A stretch of DNA of 64,000 bases, from assembly GCA_910588655.1 (NCBI GenBank), contig CAJUPJ010000004.1:81402-145401 (forward strand), given 5' to 3'. Made by a program: the position numbers and the translations under genes. The notes under the pieces were generated by a model. The model saw nothing but the letters and a program-made list of their open reading frames with translations, had not been told where the DNA came from and searched no databases. Shown in pieces: positions 63,338-64,000 of the stretch; position 1 is the first letter of the stretch, and each line of letters starts with the position of its first letter. The stretch is from an uncultured Lachnospiraceae bacterium. GTDB taxonomy: Bacteria; Bacillota; Clostridia; Lachnospirales; Lachnospiraceae.

Positions 63338-63958
63338 TTATTTCCCTCCTTCTACAGCTGTACCGCCAGATGTCCTTTTACTTTTCTGTTTAGTAAGCAT
63401 CTTTTTAAATACAGGGCTTTGCAATATTACAATAAAAATAACTACAACTGCTTTGTAAACCGGAAGCTGGTCTGCCTTTACATTCATTGCATAAAGTGTG
63501 GTTGTAAGCGCCTGTATTGTATAAGCACCTATTACAGAACCCATAAGGCTGAACCTGCCGCCTCCTAAGACATTGCCACCAAGTGCAACAGCAAGGATTG
63601 CATCCATTTCAAGGTTTAATCCGATATTGTTAGCATCAGCGGAATATATACGGCTTGATGCAATTACACCAGCAATTCCAGCCATAATTCCACAGATAAC
63701 ATAGGTAAGAAATTTAATAAGTGTGGAATTAAGCCCTACCAGCCTGGAAGCTGTACCATTAATGCCAACACTTTCAATATAAAGCCCAAGTGCTGTCTTT
63801 TTAAGTACCAGCTGTACAATGATTATAACAATAATTGCCAGGAATATAGGGGCAGGCACAGGGCATTTGCCAATATACCCGCCAAATGTTTTATAAGAAT
63901 CAACACGTATATATGTAATCTGGCCTTTTGTAATTAACTGGGCAATCCCCCATATGCA
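63338..63958 (-). pseudogene. Sugar ABC transporter permease, YtfT-like, missing its N-terminal half
   Basis: The intact frame runs back from the stop at 63338 through a GTG at 63859 to about 63949, reading GIAQLITKGQITYIRVDSYK and onward. At 63959-63961 an in-frame TAG appears. Family members have about 150 more residues with the GxxDLSVG-type motif upstream. The bases beyond 63955 are AT-rich and unrelated, so an insertion or rearrangement junction is likely. The remaining part has VGLNSTLIKFLTYVICG and the LNLEMDAILAVALGGNVLGGG signature. It may be non-functional, which would disable the paired YjfF-like permease. Confidence 0.7.
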
Positions 63959-64000
63959 CTAACTTTTGCAAATTCATAAATTTTATGTTATACTGAAACG

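Overview
The window looks like chromosome of a low-G+C, Gram-positive, endospore-forming Clostridia, most likely a Lachnospiraceae member. The reasons are the tilS-hpt-ftsH block beside spoIIE-divIC-yabQ-yabP-rqcP-hup in near-Bacillus order, an L10 leader before rplJ-rplL, teichoic-acid genes, many two-component/ABC modules and a carbohydrate-foraging gene set. No rRNA, tRNA, CRISPR or phage genes were recognised. Species assignment is inference.

Region 1 (1-6.4 kb) is visibly more AT-rich than the rest. It holds an ECF sigma factor, a membrane anti-sigma-like gene, a tiny secreted protein, a large secreted subtilase whose C-terminus resembles a zinc phospholipase-C-type helical domain, and two tandem secreted paralogs. 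Three successive genes here (972, 1698, 2085) each read as intact if one A is added to a short A-run. Region 2 (6.4-11.2 kb) has a DUF3784 membrane protein, a RecG/AlbA-like pseudogene, a GNAT enzyme and two PLP aminotransferases, one of them HisC. Region 3 (11.4-19.4 kb) is a teichoic-acid operon: tagD, a double-domain CDP-glycerol glycerophosphotransferase and a secreted metallophosphatase with Ig-like repeats.

Region 4 (19.7-32.3 kb) carries two antimicrobial-peptide-type systems (FtsX-type ABC with HK/RR; RR-ABC-ABC2-HK), a secreted GH43 enzyme with a LamG-like domain, and an XRE regulator. Region 5 (32.4-41 kb) has VanZ, MATE, DUF1349 and AraC genes, then a LacI regulator translationally coupled to a heterodimeric ABC exporter behind a consensus promoter with a perfect 24-bp palindrome. 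Region 6 (41.7-48.7 kb) is a galactoside cassette (AraC, GH2 beta-galactosidase, GPH symporter) followed by an NSS transporter.

Region 7 (48.7-62.3 kb) is core genome on the minus strand: ctpA, ftsH, hpt, tilS, spoIIE, divIC, yabQ, yabP, rqcP, hup, a DUF7309/DUF6930-like gene, rplL and rplJ. The right end has yjfF-like and a 5'-truncated ytfT-like sugar permease. Long nested inverted repeats (MITE-like, ends near ACAATGTCATTTAGTTAA) fill gaps at 19.4, 54.2 and 54.9 kb, and related hairpin elements lie at 11.2 and 41.1-41.7 kb.
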